Shown here: positions 6,122 to 6,679 of the stretch, piece after piece | Layout: every line of letters starts with the position of its first letter | Numbering within the stretch: position 1 is the stretch's first letter | Assembly (NCBI GenBank): GCA_031257725.1 | Contig: JAIROD010000874.1 | Coordinates: forward strand, 1-6,679 | Direction: 5' to 3' | Origin: Planctomycetaceae bacterium | GTDB taxonomy: Bacteria > Planctomycetota > Planctomycetia > Pirellulales > Thermoguttaceae | DNA length: 6,679 bases | The notes under the pieces: model-generated | The model's database searches: none | Seen by the model: only the letters and a program-made list of their open reading frames with translations | Told to the model about the DNA's origin: nothing | Position numbers and translations under genes: made by a program

Positions 6122-6505
6122 GGCGATCATGGTTGTGAATACATGACGGGCGGATGTGTCACGGTTTGGGGTTCGGCGGGAATTAATTTTGCGGCGGGAA
6201 TGTCGGGAGGGATTACGTATGTTTATGATCCTGATCAACAATTTGATTTACGTTGCAATTTGGAGATGGTCGATTTGGAACCGATGTTTCTTGAAACGGA
6301 TATTCAAAAGTTGCATGAAATGATACAAAAACATTTCCGATACACTGGCAGCGTCAAAGCCAAAGAGATGCTTGACAATTGGGAGCGAACGAAAAATCTA
6401 TTCGTCAAAGTAATCCCTATAAAATACCGCGCCGCACTAGGATTAACAAACCCCGTCGATCTACAATCAAGAAAAACCTCCGAACAACAAGTTCACCTGG
6501 CATAA
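6122..6505 (+). pseudogene. Headless gltB 3'-end remnant (direct repeat, downstream copy)
   Basis: This copy encodes the last 127 residues of GltB, 121 of them identical to the intact gene. It lacks the amidotransferase, FMN, iron-sulfur and most of the GXGXG domains, so it cannot act as glutamate synthase. The open frame can be read from GTG 6110 (131 residues), but no ribosome binding site is evident and the frame is stopped at 6098. Of 15 base changes, six replaced residues (A to T, L to W, T to A, A to T, M to I, E to K); several fall in the VLG and GGIAYV segments, which I recall as conserved in GltB. That pattern suits a fragment released from selection. It marks the right end of the RM insertion and may be the displaced original gltB terminus. 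Confidence 0.88.
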
Positions 6506-6548
6506 TAATTTTTTTTATTTTTATAACTTATTTTTCACAATAAAATCT
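6506..6548. other. Short T-rich spacer before the downstream gene
   Basis: This is 43 nt of almost pure A/T, including an 8-T run just after the remnant's stop. TATAAC (6522-6527) could serve as a -10 for the next gene, but no matching -35 or Shine-Dalgarno site is seen. No hairpin precedes the T-run, so it is not a clear terminator. Confidence 0.3.
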
Positions 6549-6679
6549 ATGACAAATTTTACTTTATTCAATAAGATTGATTTTACGGCTATCGCCGATG
6601 ATCCTGAATTTAAGGAAGCAAGTGTTCGTTCTTTCATTATTGATCCGCTTATTAAAGAACTTGGTTACACCGAAGAAAA
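6549..6679 (+). CDS. Start of a probable restriction-related protein (HsdR N-terminal-like), cut by the window end
   Basis: ATG 6549 opens a frame that runs to the window edge without a stop (43 codons). The readable part contains DDPEFKEASVRSFIIDPLIK and ends in ELGYTEE. A segment of this form, E-x-x-V-R-x-x-I-I-x-P-L-[IL]-x-x-L-G-Y, is familiar from the beginning of the HsdR-type N-terminal domain in type I restriction subunits. It also occurs at the start of related restriction or methylase fusion proteins. With only 43 residues, no catalytic motif can be seen, so the assignment rests on this signature and on the neighbouring RM genes. There is no Shine-Dalgarno site; the start was chosen because it is the first in-frame ATG and precedes the conserved block by a natural distance. 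Confidence 0.55.
   Translation, partial: MTNFTLFNKIDFTAIADDPEFKEASVRSFIIDPLIKELGYTEE

Larger units (their letters stand above)
3136..6505 (+). mobile_element. Putative mobile RM cassette bracketed by direct repeats of the gltB 3' end
   Basis: The unit consists of a direct repeat (3136-3519), an AT-rich non-coding block with palindromes, a restriction endonuclease gene, a methyltransferase gene and the second direct repeat (6122-6505). The interior, about 2.6 kb, is visibly more AT-rich than gltB and uses A/T-ending codons with many AAA, AAT and ATT. No transposase, integrase, short target-site duplication or tRNA is present. Type II RM systems flanked by long direct repeats of a host gene are a known arrangement (insertion with long target duplication). 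I infer the same history here, but the window alone cannot exclude a plain segmental duplication followed by separate acquisition of the RM genes. Confidence 0.7.

Noticed and set aside
6110..6505. A functional 131-residue protein from the gltB remnant
   Set aside because: It is only the terminal part of a beta-helix domain, has no ribosome site, and carries replacements at residues I recall as conserved; a pseudogene is the simpler reading.

Overview
The window holds the 3' three quarters of a glutamate synthase large-subunit gene (gltB), followed by an AT-rich block with a compact type II restriction-modification (RM) pair. After the pair comes a second, broken copy of the last 384 bp of gltB, and then the start of another probable restriction gene. 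All genes read on the + strand. The organism is bacterial, but I cannot place it in a phylum. GltB is the large iron-sulfur flavoprotein form (C-x5-C-x4-C cluster motif), and the genome is of moderate to low GC with few strong Shine-Dalgarno sites. There is no rRNA, tRNA or other marker in the window.

Layout: 1-3519, gltB, open at its 5' end. 3520-4155, a long intergenic region without a convincing gene. It contains a cluster of palindromes built from four related arms of about 35 nt in alternating orientation (3727-3993), then a short inverted repeat around a TTGACA box (4039-4083). 4156-4839, a PD-(D/E)XK nuclease resembling the ApaLI restriction endonuclease family. 4820-6043, a beta-class amino-methyltransferase overlapping the nuclease gene. 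It carries an extra C-terminal domain of about 120 residues. 6044-6121, a junction without a gene. 6122-6505, the gltB remnant, 369 of 384 bases identical to 3136-3519 without gaps and ending at the same codon. 6549-6679, the first 43 codons of a gene whose start resembles the N-terminus of HsdR-type restriction subunits.

Main reading: the RM pair, which is clearly more AT-rich than gltB, is bracketed by direct repeats of the gltB 3' end. This is the architecture described for mobile RM systems that insert with a long target duplication. The upstream copy completes an intact gltB, so the insertion need not inactivate nitrogen assimilation. The downstream copy is headless and has changes at residues I remember as conserved in GltB. 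A second restriction-like gene directly behind the remnant suggests that the gltB 3' end is a landing site for defence genes. The nuclease cuts, the methyltransferase protects, and their overlapping reading frames imply one transcript. The palindrome array and the TTGACA-containing inverted repeat upstream are the only visible candidates for control or mobility signals. No controller protein, integrase or transposase is seen.
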